From JAGLTN01 sp023135255 (GTDB lineage Bacteria > Planctomycetota > Phycisphaerae > Sedimentisphaerales > Anaerobacaceae): DNA of 33,231 bases. Position 1 is the stretch's first letter, and each line of letters starts with the position of its first letter. The notes beneath the pieces were generated by a model that saw nothing but the letters and a program-made list of their open reading frames with translations, was not told where the DNA came from and ran no database searches. Where the stretch lies: contig DAOWCP010000014.1 in the NCBI GenBank assembly GCA_030639495.1, forward strand, positions 1 to 33,231, in the 5' to 3' direction. Position numbers and translations under genes: made by a program. Positions 8,365 to 16,765 of this stretch are shown one piece after another.

Positions 8365-8964
8365 CTAAACAGCACGTTTTTTGCGACGCATATAGCCCCA
8401 AAGAGCCCCAGTCGTCAGCATTATTATCGTGGTTGGCTCAGGTATTGTATAAAGTTGCCCAACTGCGTATGTTGGAACGCCGGAAGAGGTTCCGAATACA
8501 GAGCCAAGGCCCATCACAGGTGCGTAATCACATACAAACCAAAGCAGTGCCGAAGCCTGACCGCTATAGATAGGTGTGACAAAGAAGCCAGCGTCTACAC
8601 TCTGCAGAGGTGCGCCAACAGGTCTCCAGTTTGTAGGAGCAACACCGCCACCCTCGTAATTAACATTAGCTACGTTAAGGGTAAGATTTGCGGTATCATC
8701 AACACCGATTGAGAAAAAGCTGATGCCGATATTTGTGCTGGTCAACTTATAAGTGTAAAGGTACTTATTGGTATATGCACCGGCTGTGTACCTATAAACA
8801 TAACTGTCTACCAATCCTAAGGATCCAAGAGGTGAATTGGCGATGCCTGCCACCTGTGTTTTTGCATCTGCGGGTATAGGCATCAACCCTGCTGTTGCAG
8901 AGCCTGCAATGAATGTAGCCGCAAGTAAAACAATTAAAAGCTTGATTTTCAGTGTTTTTTCCAT
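8365..8964 (-). CDS. PEP-CTERM sorted secreted protein of unknown function
   Basis: This 199-residue protein has a signal peptide (MEKTLKIKLLIVLLAATFIA, then GSATA) and a PEP-CTERM tail (IPEPTTIIMLTTGALWGY, then MRRKKRAV). The mature region is beta-rich, with 'YVYRYTAGAYTNKYLYTYKL', 'ISFFSIGVDD' and 'SALLWFVCDYAP', resembling small PEP-CTERM proteins with no assigned fold. A GAGGA lies about 9 nt upstream of the ATG. Export and sorting are well supported by the two terminal signals; what the protein does at the surface is unknown. A promoter (9274-9302) points at it from about 310 nt upstream. Confidence 0.85.
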   Translation of the reverse strand: MEKTLKIKLLIVLLAATFIAGSATAGLMPIPADAKTQVAGIANSPLGSLGLVDSYVYRYTAGAYTNKYLYTYKLTSTNIGISFFSIGVDDTANLTLNVANVNYEGGGVAPTNWRPVGAPLQSVDAGFFVTPIYSGQASALLWFVCDYAPVMGLGSVFGTSSGVPTYAVGQLYTIPEPTTIIMLTTGALWGYMRRKKRAV

Positions 8965-9547
8965 TTTTTTCCATCCTCAAAAAAGAGTAATATTTCTGTT
9001 ATTTTTATATTTACAAAACACAACTAAACAACATAAAGAACACCTTATAGATGGATGCTGCACGAAATCTGCGCGCAAGCTCTCCACGAATAAACTGTAC
9101 TCTCTCTTGAAAATCCTCCTCTGTTACTGCAACGTCTCCCTGCTCCACCGCTCCCAATACAACTGCAAAGCAATTACTTTTTAAGTTTCCAAAATAAATA
9201 ACTTACAAACTATAATACAAGAAACCGGATCATAAACATTCGTGAGTTTTCCTTCCCCGCTCTAACTTGAAGTATTAAACCATATTCATTAAGTTAAGTC
9301 AAGGACTTTTTTTGTTTTTTTTAGAAAAGGCAAATTTATCCAAAAGGTATTCGTAAAGTGTTTTTGGTGTAAAGCTATAGACGGGCATTTTTGAGGCTGT
9401 AGTGGTCCTATAAAGGCTGATTTATACGTTGTTGAATTGGGATTTTGGGTGAATTTTACTTCTAAATAAATTTCATTCTTTAATAAGACGATAACATGAA
9501 ATGTTGCGAATCATGTATTTTTTATTTTTTTAGTAGGGCAGAAAATA
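8965..9547. other. Long divergent intergenic region with promoter and leader
   Basis: This 583-bp gap lies between the PEP-CTERM gene (-) and the small membrane protein (+). On the reverse strand it holds a sigma70-type promoter and a leader of roughly 310 nt containing GGAGCAGGGAGA and AGAGGAGGA runs. The forward half (9303-9547) is AT-rich with no clear signal. A 115-codon open frame inside the leader lacks protein character. I recognise no known riboswitch. Confidence 0.45.
9274..9302 (-). promoter_or_regulatory. Sigma70-type promoter for the PEP-CTERM pair
   Basis: On the reverse strand TTGACT (9302-9297) is followed after 17 bases by TTTAAT (9279-9274). It has the same CTTGACTT core as the LamG promoter. 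Placement implies a leader of about 300 nt. Confidence 0.45.
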
Positions 9548-9889
9548 ATGAAAAAAAACAATACAGATAAATGTGAATCACAAAAAGATTCGGATCAAAC
9601 ATCTTTTAATTCGGCTGTTGGCTGGGCAAAAAGAAACCTTCTGAATTTGCCTGACGGTGGTATTGCACCGAAGCGAAAGACGGCGAAAATGCTTTTGCCT
9701 GTGATAGCAATCTTCCTGGTTTTTGTGCTTGTTCGTGTTTTTAACGTATCTTCGCCTCAAAGAGCGGTTTCTGAACCAATAAGCCTGATAGAGCAAACAA
9801 TTGAAGATGCGAACGATGCCGATTCAAATGAGCAACTCGAATGGCAGATTCCGGAGATGTATCCGAATAAGCTTACTGACTTTAGATAA
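9548..9889 (+). CDS. Small single-span membrane protein, unknown
   Basis: The protein has 113 residues. The N-terminus is polar and Lys/Asp-rich. One transmembrane helix (about 46-64, AKMLLPVIAIFLVFVLVRVF) is preceded by PKRKT, so the short N-terminal part is probably cytoplasmic. The C-terminal ~45 residues are acidic (EDANDADSNEQ) and end 'EWQIPEMYPNKLTDFR'. I do not recognise a family. The layout of short cytoplasmic tail, single helix and extracytoplasmic acidic tail fits a bitopic accessory subunit, but no partner is evident. The ribosome site is weak (AGGGCAG). Its separation from leuS by 315 bp suggests it is transcribed on its own. Confidence 0.55.
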   Translation: MKKNNTDKCESQKDSDQTSFNSAVGWAKRNLLNLPDGGIAPKRKTAKMLLPVIAIFLVFVLVRVFNVSSPQRAVSEPISLIEQTIEDANDADSNEQLEWQIPEMYPNKLTDFR

Positions 9890-10204
9890 GATATAGGCAC
9901 TTGCATCAGATAGAGGTCAAAACGGCAATTTTTAGCCTAAAGAGATGTTTATAATACTCCCCCAAAACCAGCTTGCCTGAGCCTGAATAAACCATCCTGC
10001 GGAAAGTTTCGATTCATTAGCGTTAACCGACTTTTTTCTCTTTTGTAGAATTCTTGATTATTTGGGTCTTTTCTGGTATCCTTGTCGGATTATTGAATCA
10101 GCGGAATGATTTTTATGCTGTAACTTGTTTTTTTATAATCAGTTATGGCGTAGAGTTTTCGGGCTGACAGTTGTTTTTGCCTGTGCTAAGGAGTCAAATA
10201 TCAG
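9890..10204 (+). other. Intergenic region upstream of leuS
   Basis: This 315-bp gap has no gene. A weak promoter-like pair, TTGATT and TATCCT with 17 bases between (about 10053-10081), faces leuS, and AAGGAG lies 11 nt ahead of the leuS ATG. No T-box (tRNA-sensing) leader is apparent, as no terminator hairpin precedes leuS. Confidence 0.35.
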
Positions 10205-12757
10205 ATGTGCGATAAAAAAGGCGTTTATAATTTTAATGAAATAGAAAAGAAGTGGCAGGATTTCTGGCAGGAAAATAAGACTTTCAAAGCCAATGACGAC
10301 AGTGATAAGCCTAAATATTACGTGCTGGATATGTTTCCTTACCCAAGCGGTCAGGGTTTGCATGTTGGTCATCCGGAAGGCTATACCGCCAGTGACATTG
10401 TCGCACGTTACAAAAGGATGAAAGGCTTCAACGTTTTGCATCCTATCGGCTGGGATGCCTTTGGTCTGCCAGCGGAGCAATATGCTATTCAGACAGGTAC
10501 GCATCCAGCTGAGACAACAAAAAATAATATTGATAATATGCGAAAGCAAATCAAGTCGCTTGGCTTTAGCTATGACTGGGACAGAGAGATAAACACCACT
10601 GACCCGAAATATTTCAAATGGACCCAATGGATATTCCTGAAATTCTTTAACAGCTACTTTGACGAAGAGCAGCAAAAAGCAAGGCCTATAGATGAGCTTG
10701 TGATTCCGAAAGGTTTATCTGACCAGGGGAAAGCCGAATATATTGACGATAACCGTCTGGCTTATGAAGCTGAGGTGGCTGTCAACTGGTGCCCGGAGCT
10801 TGGTACTGTTCTGGCAAATGAGGAGGTTATCAATGGTCTAAGTGAAAGAGGGGACCATCCTGTTATAAGAAAGCCTATGCGCCAGTGGATGCTCAGGATT
10901 ACTAAATACAGTGAAAGACTTCTGGATGGGCTTGACGAGGTGGACTGGACAGATTCCATAAAAAAACTTCAGCATGACTGGATCGGCAAAAGCACCGGAG
11001 CAGAAGTTGATTTTGCCCTTGACGGCTTCGATGAAAAGATTCGAGTTTTCACCACCAGAGCTGACACACTTTTTGGCGCAACATATATGGTAATGGCTCC
11101 GGAGCACCCCTTAGTTGACAAAATTACTGCTGATTCGCAAAAGCAGGCAGTAGAAGAATACCGCCGAACAGCATCTCGAAAAAGCGATCTCGACAGAACT
11201 GACCTTGCCAAGGAAAAAACCGGCATCGCTACCGGCGCTTACGCTGTCAATCCTGTTAACGGCCAAAAGATACCAGTCTGGATAAGCGATTATGTGCTCA
11301 TCAGCTATGGCACGGGTGCGATTATGGCAGTGCCGGCACATGACGACAGGGACTTCGAATTTGCTAACAAATTTGGATTGGAAATAATACAGGTTGTCGA
11401 GCCTCCATCACAGCAAGATAAAGATGCTGTTGCTAAGGGTCAGCTTTGTTTCTCTGGTAACGGCAGAGCCATAAACTCAGGTAAATTTAATGATTTGGGT
11501 ACAGCTGAATTCAAAGAAAAAATAGCAAGCTGGCTCGAAGAAAACGATCTTGGTAAAAAGGCTGTCAATTACAAGCTTCGCGATTGGCTGTTCAGCAGAC
11601 AGAGATACTGGGGTGAGCCTTTCCCGCTGATGCATCATGAAAATGGTTCGATCATTCCTTTAACAGAAGACCAGCTCCCATTGGCTTTGCCTTTAGTAAA
11701 AGATTATAAACCCGCAGGTTCAGGTGAGCCGCCGCTATCCAATGCTCCGGATTGGGTTAATGTCACTTTACCGGATGGAAGCAAAGCAAAACGAGAATTA
11801 AACACCATGCCTCAATGGGCAGGCAGTTGCTGGTACTATCTAAGATACATTGATCCGAATAATGCTGAGATTTTCTGCGACAGTGAAAAAGAAAAATACT
11901 GGATGAATGTCGATCTGTATATAGGCGGGGCAGAGCATGCGGTTCTGCATCTTCTCTATTCGAGGTTCTGGCACAAATTCCTCTATGACTATGGCTATGT
12001 AAGCACTCCTGAGCCTTTCCAGAAACTTATCAACCAGGGTATGATCCTCGGCACTGATGGTCAAAAGATGAGCAAGTCTCGCGGCAACGTTGTCAACCCG
12101 GATAAAGTTATCGCTGACTATGGCGCTGACTCAATGAGACTATACGAAATGTTCATGGGGCCTCTCGAAGCTTCAAAGCCCTGGAACATGCATGGCGTTG
12201 AAGGTGTGCACAGATTTTTGCAGAGATTCTGGCGGGTGGTAATCGATGAGGAAACCGGAGCATTAAGCCAATCTGTTCAGGATGTCGATGCTGACGATGA
12301 AACGCTTAGACTCTTACATAAAACTATCAAAAAAGTTGGTGACGATGTTGAGAACTTTGGTTTTAACACTGCCATCAGCGCAATGATGATCTTCGTCAAT
12401 CACCTTGTTAAGATGCAGGTGAAGCCGAAGTCAGCGATAGAAAAGTTTGTTCTTATCCTCGCTCCTTTTGCCCCACACATTGCAGAAGACATCTGGCAAA
12501 AACTCGGCTGTCAGACCACCCTTGCTTATGAACCCTGGCCTGGTTATGATCCGCAATTCGTAAAGGAAGCACAGTTCGAATTGGCAGTGCAGATCAAAGG
12601 CAAAATTAAGGACAAGATCGTTGTCGATGCTGATGCTACCGAAGAGCAGATAAAAGAGATTGCCCTTAGCAGTGAAAAAGTGATTGCCGCGATGGGCGGT
12701 AAAGAGCCTAAAAAGGTTATTGTTATTAAATCCAGGCTTGTTAACATAGTTGTTTAA
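10205..12757 (+). CDS. leuS: Leucyl-tRNA synthetase
   Basis: This 850-residue class Ia synthetase charges tRNA-Leu in the cytoplasm. The HIGH motif appears as HVGH (53-56) in PYPSGQGLHVGHPEGY, and the KMSKS motif is at 621-625 in GQKMSKSRGN. Between them lies the CP1 editing domain ('VFTTRADTLFGATYMVMAPEHPL' in parts, and 'YGTGAIMAVPAHDDRD', which contains the conserved editing Asp region). The anticodon-binding helices and the C-terminal LeuRS domain ('IKGKIKDKIVVDADATEE', 'IVIKSRLVNIVV') complete it. Length is normal for bacterial LeuRS. The CYTH gene starts 17 bases after its stop, beginning a run of four closely spaced genes. Confidence 0.97.
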   Translation: MCDKKGVYNFNEIEKKWQDFWQENKTFKANDDSDKPKYYVLDMFPYPSGQGLHVGHPEGYTASDIVARYKRMKGFNVLHPIGWDAFGLPAEQYAIQTGTHPAETTKNNIDNMRKQIKSLGFSYDWDREINTTDPKYFKWTQWIFLKFFNSYFDEEQQKARPIDELVIPKGLSDQGKAEYIDDNRLAYEAEVAVNWCPELGTVLANEEVINGLSERGDHPVIRKPMRQWMLRITKYSERLLDGLDEVDWTDSIKKLQHDWIGKSTGAEVDFALDGFDEKIRVFTTRADTLFGATYMVMAPEHPLVDKITADSQKQAVEEYRRTASRKSDLDRTDLAKEKTGIATGAYAVNPVNGQKIPVWISDYVLISYGTGAIMAVPAHDDRDFEFANKFGLEIIQVVEPPSQQDKDAVAKGQLCFSGNGRAINSGKFNDLGTAEFKEKIASWLEENDLGKKAVNYKLRDWLFSRQRYWGEPFPLMHHENGSIIPLTEDQLPLALPLVKDYKPAGSGEPPLSNAPDWVNVTLPDGSKAKRELNTMPQWAGSCWYYLRYIDPNNAEIFCDSEKEKYWMNVDLYIGGAEHAVLHLLYSRFWHKFLYDYGYVSTPEPFQKLINQGMILGTDGQKMSKSRGNVVNPDKVIADYGADSMRLYEMFMGPLEASKPWNMHGVEGVHRFLQRFWRVVIDEETGALSQSVQDVDADDETLRLLHKTIKKVGDDVENFGFNTAISAMMIFVNHLVKMQVKPKSAIEKFVLILAPFAPHIAEDIWQKLGCQTTLAYEPWPGYDPQFVKEAQFELAVQIKGKIKDKIVVDADATEEQIKEIALSSEKVIAAMGGKEPKKVIVIKSRLVNIVV

Positions 12758-12774
12758 TTGGTCAGGGTATTATT

Positions 12775-13323
12775 ATGAGCTTTGAGATTGAGGCAAAGTT
12801 AAAAGTTGATTCGCACGAGCCTGTTTCGCAAAGGCTCAAAGAAATTGGCGCTCGATTTCTCGGCGAACAGGTGCATATTGACTATTATTTCAGGAAAACA
12901 GCAACCCCTGAGGATAGACCTTTAAGGATCAGAAAACTTAAGACTGCCGAACAGAGCAAGGTTTTTCTTACTTACAAAGGCCCGAAAGAAAAAAGCCTTT
13001 ACAAAAGAAGAGAAGAAATAGAATTTGAAGTTAGTGACTTTGACAATGCCAAAAGACTTCTCGAAGCAATAGGCTATTACCAGGCGTTGGCATTTGAGAA
13101 AAAACGTCAGCTCTGGTTGCTAAATGGCTGTGAGGTTGTTCTCGATACTTTACCCTTGTTGGGTAAGTTTATCGAAATCGAGGGCCCGGACGAAAGCGTT
13201 ATAAAAAAAGTTCAAGATGATATTGGTGTAGGTGATTTGGAACACATTAAAAATGGCTATGTCAGTTTGATGAGCAAAAAAATTGCCGAAGCTGGTATCG
13301 AGGAAAGAACGTTTTTCTTATAG
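12775..13323 (+). CDS. CYTH-domain protein (class IV adenylate cyclase-like)
   Basis: The 182-residue protein starts MSFEIEAKLKV, with the ExExK signature (E4, E6, K8) that gives the CYTH triphosphate tunnel its metal site. Further tunnel residues are visible: 'RPLRIRKL', 'VFLTYKGP', 'KRREEIEFEV', 'KKRQLWLL', 'VVLDTLPLLGKFIEIEG'. The arrangement is closest to the CyaB/class IV adenylate cyclase branch, whose members may make cAMP or hydrolyse inorganic or thiamine triphosphate. Which substrate applies cannot be told from sequence. It sits between leuS and a lipid kinase with gaps of 17 and 11 bases, so it is almost certainly co-transcribed. Confidence 0.85.
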   Translation: MSFEIEAKLKVDSHEPVSQRLKEIGARFLGEQVHIDYYFRKTATPEDRPLRIRKLKTAEQSKVFLTYKGPKEKSLYKRREEIEFEVSDFDNAKRLLEAIGYYQALAFEKKRQLWLLNGCEVVLDTLPLLGKFIEIEGPDESVIKKVQDDIGVGDLEHIKNGYVSLMSKKIAEAGIEERTFFL

Positions 13324-13334
13324 AAAGATAAAAA

Positions 13335-14282
13335 ATGAAGCCCGATGATGGCTATGTTCGTTATATAATAAACCTAAAAGCAGGTGCAACCAGTGCCAAA
13401 ACAACTGGTCGAAAGTTTAAAGAGTATCTCGTAAAGCAAGGCTTTGAGGTAAGAGCAGCTTTTACCTCCTCACTGGGAAATGCCTGCGAACTTGCAAACG
13501 ATGCAGCTGTCGATTTTAATTGCGCAATGGTTGTAGCCGTTGGCGGTGATGGAACCGTAAGAGAGGTTATGCAAGGCCTGGAAGGAAGTGACAAGCCTTT
13601 GCTTATTATTGCTGGTGGAACTGAAAACCTGCTTTCCAATGAGTTAGGTTTCGACGGAACACTAAATACTATTATTGATACCTTTAAAAATGGTCAGGTC
13701 AAAACCTTTGACCTGGGGAATTTTAACGGCAGTTGCTTTACCTCGATCGCCGGTTTTGGGTTTGATGGTGAAATAGTAGACCTTGTCAGCAGTTCCAGGA
13801 AAGGCAATATTACCTACGGCAACTATGTCTGGCCCGTATGGCGAACTTTCTGGGAACATAAGTTTCCACAGATGAAGATTAAAGTTGATGATTCAGAAAT
13901 ATTTCAAGGCCAGGCTGTAGTATTCGTCGGCAATATTTCAAGATATGCCTTGGGGATCGGTATTCTGAAGAATGCGGACTATAGCGATGGTTTGCTCGAT
14001 GTATGTGTTTTCAAATGTAACTCAAAAGCCAGGTTTGTTAATCTTTCGATCAGGACTTTTTTAGGACAACACATAAACAATAAAAATGTAATTTATACCC
14101 AGGGTAAAAATATATCTATAACCTCTGATATGCCGGAAAAAATCAAGACCCAGATAGACGGCGACCCGGGACCATCATTGCCCGTTGAAATCAAAGTCAT
14201 GCCTCAGGCGGTAAATGTTCTGGTTCCGCCAAGTGCCAAACCTGCCGGCTTTATGAACAGAATTATAAGATCAATAAGATAA
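13335..14282 (+). CDS. Diacylglycerol kinase-family lipid kinase
   Basis: This 315-residue protein of the DAGK/YegS/BmrU family phosphorylates a membrane lipid such as diacylglycerol using a nucleotide. The catalytic-domain motif VAVGGDGTVREVMQGL has GGDGT at 70-74. The second nucleotide-binding loop is 'IIAGGTENLLSNELG' (94-99 GGTENL), where most relatives have GGTxND. The C-terminal beta-sandwich includes 'FGFDGEIVDLV', 'AVVFVGNISRYALGIGI', 'ADYSDGLLDVCVF' and the closing 'QIDGDPG'. Substitution of the Asn-Asp pair suggests a divergent substrate or a distinct subgroup. It lies between the CYTH gene and kdsA (gap 22 bp), consistent with envelope lipid metabolism. Confidence 0.88.
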   Translation: MKPDDGYVRYIINLKAGATSAKTTGRKFKEYLVKQGFEVRAAFTSSLGNACELANDAAVDFNCAMVVAVGGDGTVREVMQGLEGSDKPLLIIAGGTENLLSNELGFDGTLNTIIDTFKNGQVKTFDLGNFNGSCFTSIAGFGFDGEIVDLVSSSRKGNITYGNYVWPVWRTFWEHKFPQMKIKVDDSEIFQGQAVVFVGNISRYALGIGILKNADYSDGLLDVCVFKCNSKARFVNLSIRTFLGQHINNKNVIYTQGKNISITSDMPEKIKTQIDGDPGPSLPVEIKVMPQAVNVLVPPSAKPAGFMNRIIRSIR

Positions 14283-14304
14283 AATTTTATCAGGATTAAA
14301 TAAT

Positions 14305-15135
14305 ATGAGTTTTAAAATTGGCGACAGCAGCGTTTCGAGTGTTGAAGTATCTCTCGACGGACCTTTGTTTGTAATGGCTGGTCCTTGTGTTATTGAAGAT
14401 GAGCGGATTTGCCTCGATATTGCAAAAAAGCTTGTCGAAATAAGCTCCAAAACCGGCATTGCAATGATTTTCAAAGCCAGCTTTGACAAAGCAAACAGAT
14501 CCAGCATAGAAAGCTTCAGAGGCCCAGGATTGGAAAAGGGTTTGGAAATACTTGCAAAAGTCAGAAAGCAGACTAATTTACCGGTCATGACTGACATTCA
14601 CGAACCCAACCAGGCCAAACCCGCCGCCCGCGTCGTTGACTGTCTACAGGTTCCGGCTTTTTTGTGCCGACAGACCGACCTGCTCTGCGCGTGCGCTGAA
14701 AGCGATAAACCAGTTGGTGTCAAAAAAGGTCAATTCCTCTCACCAGGAGAAATGAAAAATGTAGTTGAAAAAATACGTGCTTGCGGCAATGAAAAGATAA
14801 TGTTAGCTGAAAGGGGCACTTTTTTCGGCTATAACAGGCTCGTAAACGATATGACTGCTATTGATACGATGAAAAAGCTTGGCTGCCCGGTCATTTTTGA
14901 TGCCACACACAGCACTCAACAGCCTGGTGGTCTTGGTAATGCAAGTGCCGGGCGCAGAGAAATGGCTCCAATTCTGGCAAAAGCAGCAATTGCAGCAGGT
15001 GCTAATGGTTTATTTCTGGAAGTCCACCCAAACCCCGAGAAAGCAAAATCCGATGCTGCTTGTATCATGCCAATAGATTGGATGGAAGATATTTTGAAAA
15101 CTTGTAAGCAGATTTTCGATATAGTCAGAAAATAA
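14305..15135 (+). CDS. kdsA: 3-deoxy-D-manno-octulosonate 8-phosphate synthase
   Basis: The 276-residue enzyme joins phosphoenolpyruvate and arabinose 5-phosphate to KDO-8-phosphate for the lipopolysaccharide core. Recognisable blocks are 'FVMAGPCVIEDE', 'IFKASFDKANRSSIESFRGPG' in parts, 'VMTDIHEP', 'LQVPAFLCRQTDLL', 'KKGQFLSPGEM', 'ERGTFFGYNRLVNDM' and 'PVIFDATHSTQQPGG'. Cys28 in GPC corresponds to the metal ligand of the metal-dependent class (as in Aquifex); the metal-independent E. coli type has Asn there. Its presence supports an LPS-type outer membrane. The TAA stop (15133-15135) touches the edge of repeat copy 3. It is the last gene of the leuS cluster. Confidence 0.96.
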   Translation: MSFKIGDSSVSSVEVSLDGPLFVMAGPCVIEDERICLDIAKKLVEISSKTGIAMIFKASFDKANRSSIESFRGPGLEKGLEILAKVRKQTNLPVMTDIHEPNQAKPAARVVDCLQVPAFLCRQTDLLCACAESDKPVGVKKGQFLSPGEMKNVVEKIRACGNEKIMLAERGTFFGYNRLVNDMTAIDTMKKLGCPVIFDATHSTQQPGGLGNASAGRREMAPILAKAAIAAGANGLFLEVHPNPEKAKSDAACIMPIDWMEDILKTCKQIFDIVRK

Positions 15136-15280
15136 TACCCTTGAAGGCTAGTTAATTTCCGCGAATAAAGCCGTAACTTGTTATTTTTAAGTTAGTTACC
15201 CGCGGATAAGCGGTAAAATTCAATTGGGATCAGTATATTTACCCACGGATAAACGGTAAAATTCAATTTGGATCAGTATA
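15135..15280 (-). repeat. MITE-like palindromic repeat, copy 3, with extra partial unit
   Basis: Read on the reverse strand, a full unit spans 15237-15135 (TATACTGATCCC...AGGGTATT). It is preceded by a tandem partial unit of about 43 bp (15280-15238: TATACTGATCC, AATTGAATTTTACCG, TTATCCGTGGGTAAA). It starts at the kdsA stop and ends 3 bases before the radical SAM start codon, filling that intergenic space completely. Confidence 0.88.
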
Positions 15281-15283
15281 ATA

Positions 15284-16216
15284 ATGTCAGATGAAATGAA
15301 GTATTTGTTCGGCCCGGTACCATCTCGCAGACTCGGTTTCAGTCTGGGGGTTGATATTATCCCATTTAAAGTATGCAGCCTTGATTGTATTTACTGTCAG
15401 CTCGGAAGAACTACAGAGAAAACCACCCAGCGAAAGGAATATGTTCCGGTCGCTGCGGTTATTGAAGAATTAAAGGATTGGGTACAAAAGGGCGGAAAAG
15501 CTGACTATATTACCCTCAGCGGGTCAGGTGAGCCTACATTGAACAGCCGATTTGGAGATATCATCGATGAGATCAAAAAAATCACTGATATTCCCGTTGC
15601 TGTTATTACAAACTCTACTTTGCTGACCGATGAAGCTGTCCGAAATGCCTGTTTGAAAGCGGATTTGGTTGTCCCGTCACTCGACGCAGCCGATCAGGAA
15701 ATTTTTGAAAAAATTAATCGTCCTGCTTCGGATATAAATATTGAAGAAATAACCGAAGCCCTGCGCCTCTTCAGGCAGCAATTCAAAGGCAAATTCTGGT
15801 TGGAAATTTTCTTTATCGAATCCGTTAACACATCAGATGAACACATTGCTCAGTTAAAAAAGGCAGTAGATATAATAAAGCCCGATAAAATCCAGCTTAA
15901 TACAGCTGTAAGACCCACAGCCGAGAAGGGCATTAACCCAATGACATACGAAACCCTTAAAGCCATTGCGGATAAACTTGGTGATAACGCTGAAGTCGTT
16001 GCATCTTTTTCTCCTTCTGAGAGAGGGGAACACACACAAAACAGGACAGATGCCGTATTATCGATACTGAAACGAAGACCTTGTTCGCTGCAGGATATCT
16101 GTCAGTCACTTGCGATACACCCAAATGAGGCCCTAAAATATATTGGGCACTTCCAGCAGAGCAAACAGATTTCTTCTGAAGAAAAAAATGGTGTCATTTT
16201 CTACAAGGTAAATTAA
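15284..16216 (+). CDS. Radical SAM protein (COG0731-like)
   Basis: The protein has 310 residues. The N-terminus 'YLFGPVPSRRLGFSLGVDIIP' followed by CSLDCIYC (C31, C35, C38; a CxxxCxxC cluster site) is diagnostic of the COG0731 radical SAM group, which binds a 4Fe-4S cluster and S-adenosylmethionine. 'LSGSGEPTLN' is the GGEP-like SAM motif. The barrel continues to about residue 235 ('IQLNTAVRPTAE'), and the last 60 residues ('VLSILKRRPCSLQDICQSL...') resemble a winged helix. Substrates of this group are not established, though relatives are annotated as wybutosine-synthesis-like or as activators. No ribosome-binding site is visible because the repeat runs up to the start codon. Function inferred at family level only. 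Confidence 0.88.
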   Translation: MSDEMKYLFGPVPSRRLGFSLGVDIIPFKVCSLDCIYCQLGRTTEKTTQRKEYVPVAAVIEELKDWVQKGGKADYITLSGSGEPTLNSRFGDIIDEIKKITDIPVAVITNSTLLTDEAVRNACLKADLVVPSLDAADQEIFEKINRPASDINIEEITEALRLFRQQFKGKFWLEIFFIESVNTSDEHIAQLKKAVDIIKPDKIQLNTAVRPTAEKGINPMTYETLKAIADKLGDNAEVVASFSPSERGEHTQNRTDAVLSILKRRPCSLQDICQSLAIHPNEALKYIGHFQQSKQISSEEKNGVIFYKVN

Positions 16217-16464
16217 CCAAAACTAAGCTGTAAATCTAAATTTGTTCATTTTTTGCGTTAATTTACAGATTTTACCACTTCAAATTGTAAAGACATATCC
16301 ATTTGTTGGCCGATAAACAACTTAGAGTTCCCGGTTCTTTATGCGGTTTTAACTTTTTCTGTGAAAACTGGAAATTTTACTTTAGTTATGAGCTTATAGA
16401 CCGATAAGAGGAATGTGAGCTTTTATTTTTTATTGATTGATAGTTGGGTTAGTCGACTGTGAAA

Positions 16465-16698
16465 ATGGAAAATATGAAATTACAACTTGTTCTGAATAAG
16501 GGAACGGAAAAGTACATATTCCGTTACGAAAGAGGTTCAGAAGACAAGCTTCTTGATGCCCTTATCGCCCAGGCCAAAGATAAAAATACCGATTTCGACT
16601 GGTTTGATGCTGCTGTTCTTAGTTTCAAGCTGACTCGATCTCTTATTGGTCAGGCTGATGAACTTTTGATAAGAAATAAAACAACCAGCTTTGCATGA
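16465..16698 (+). CDS. Small conserved-looking protein, unknown
   Basis: This frame of about 77 residues, MENMKLQLVLNKG then TEKYIFRYERGSEDKLLDAL and IAQAKDKNTDFDWFDAAVLS, has balanced charged and hydrophobic composition and predicted strand then helices, as in a real cytoplasmic protein. It lies close upstream (67 bp) of the recombinase gene on the same strand. Start is uncertain: GTG 16459, ATG 16465 and ATG 16474 are all in frame and none has a clear ribosome site. No family is recognised. It ends in TGA. Confidence 0.6.
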   Translation: MENMKLQLVLNKGTEKYIFRYERGSEDKLLDALIAQAKDKNTDFDWFDAAVLSFKLTRSLIGQADELLIRNKTTSFA

Positions 16699-16765
16699 AA
16701 GAGTTGGCTGATTTGTGTAACGAATTGCAATATAAATCGAATAGAGTATAAAAGGTAAGTGGATT

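Noticed and set aside
9001..9184. Open frame in the region upstream of the PEP-CTERM genes
   Set aside because: It is Cys/Lys-rich without any pattern, has no ribosome site, and overlaps the leader of the PEP-CTERM gene.
10139..10675. 178-codon open frame antisense to leuS
   Set aside because: It is fully explained as the complement of the leuS N-terminal coding sequence; composition is not protein-like.
15277..15282. TATAAT box at the end of repeat copy 3 as promoter of the radical SAM gene
   Set aside because: It lies 1 base before the ATG, so transcription would begin inside the coding sequence, and no -35 box is present.
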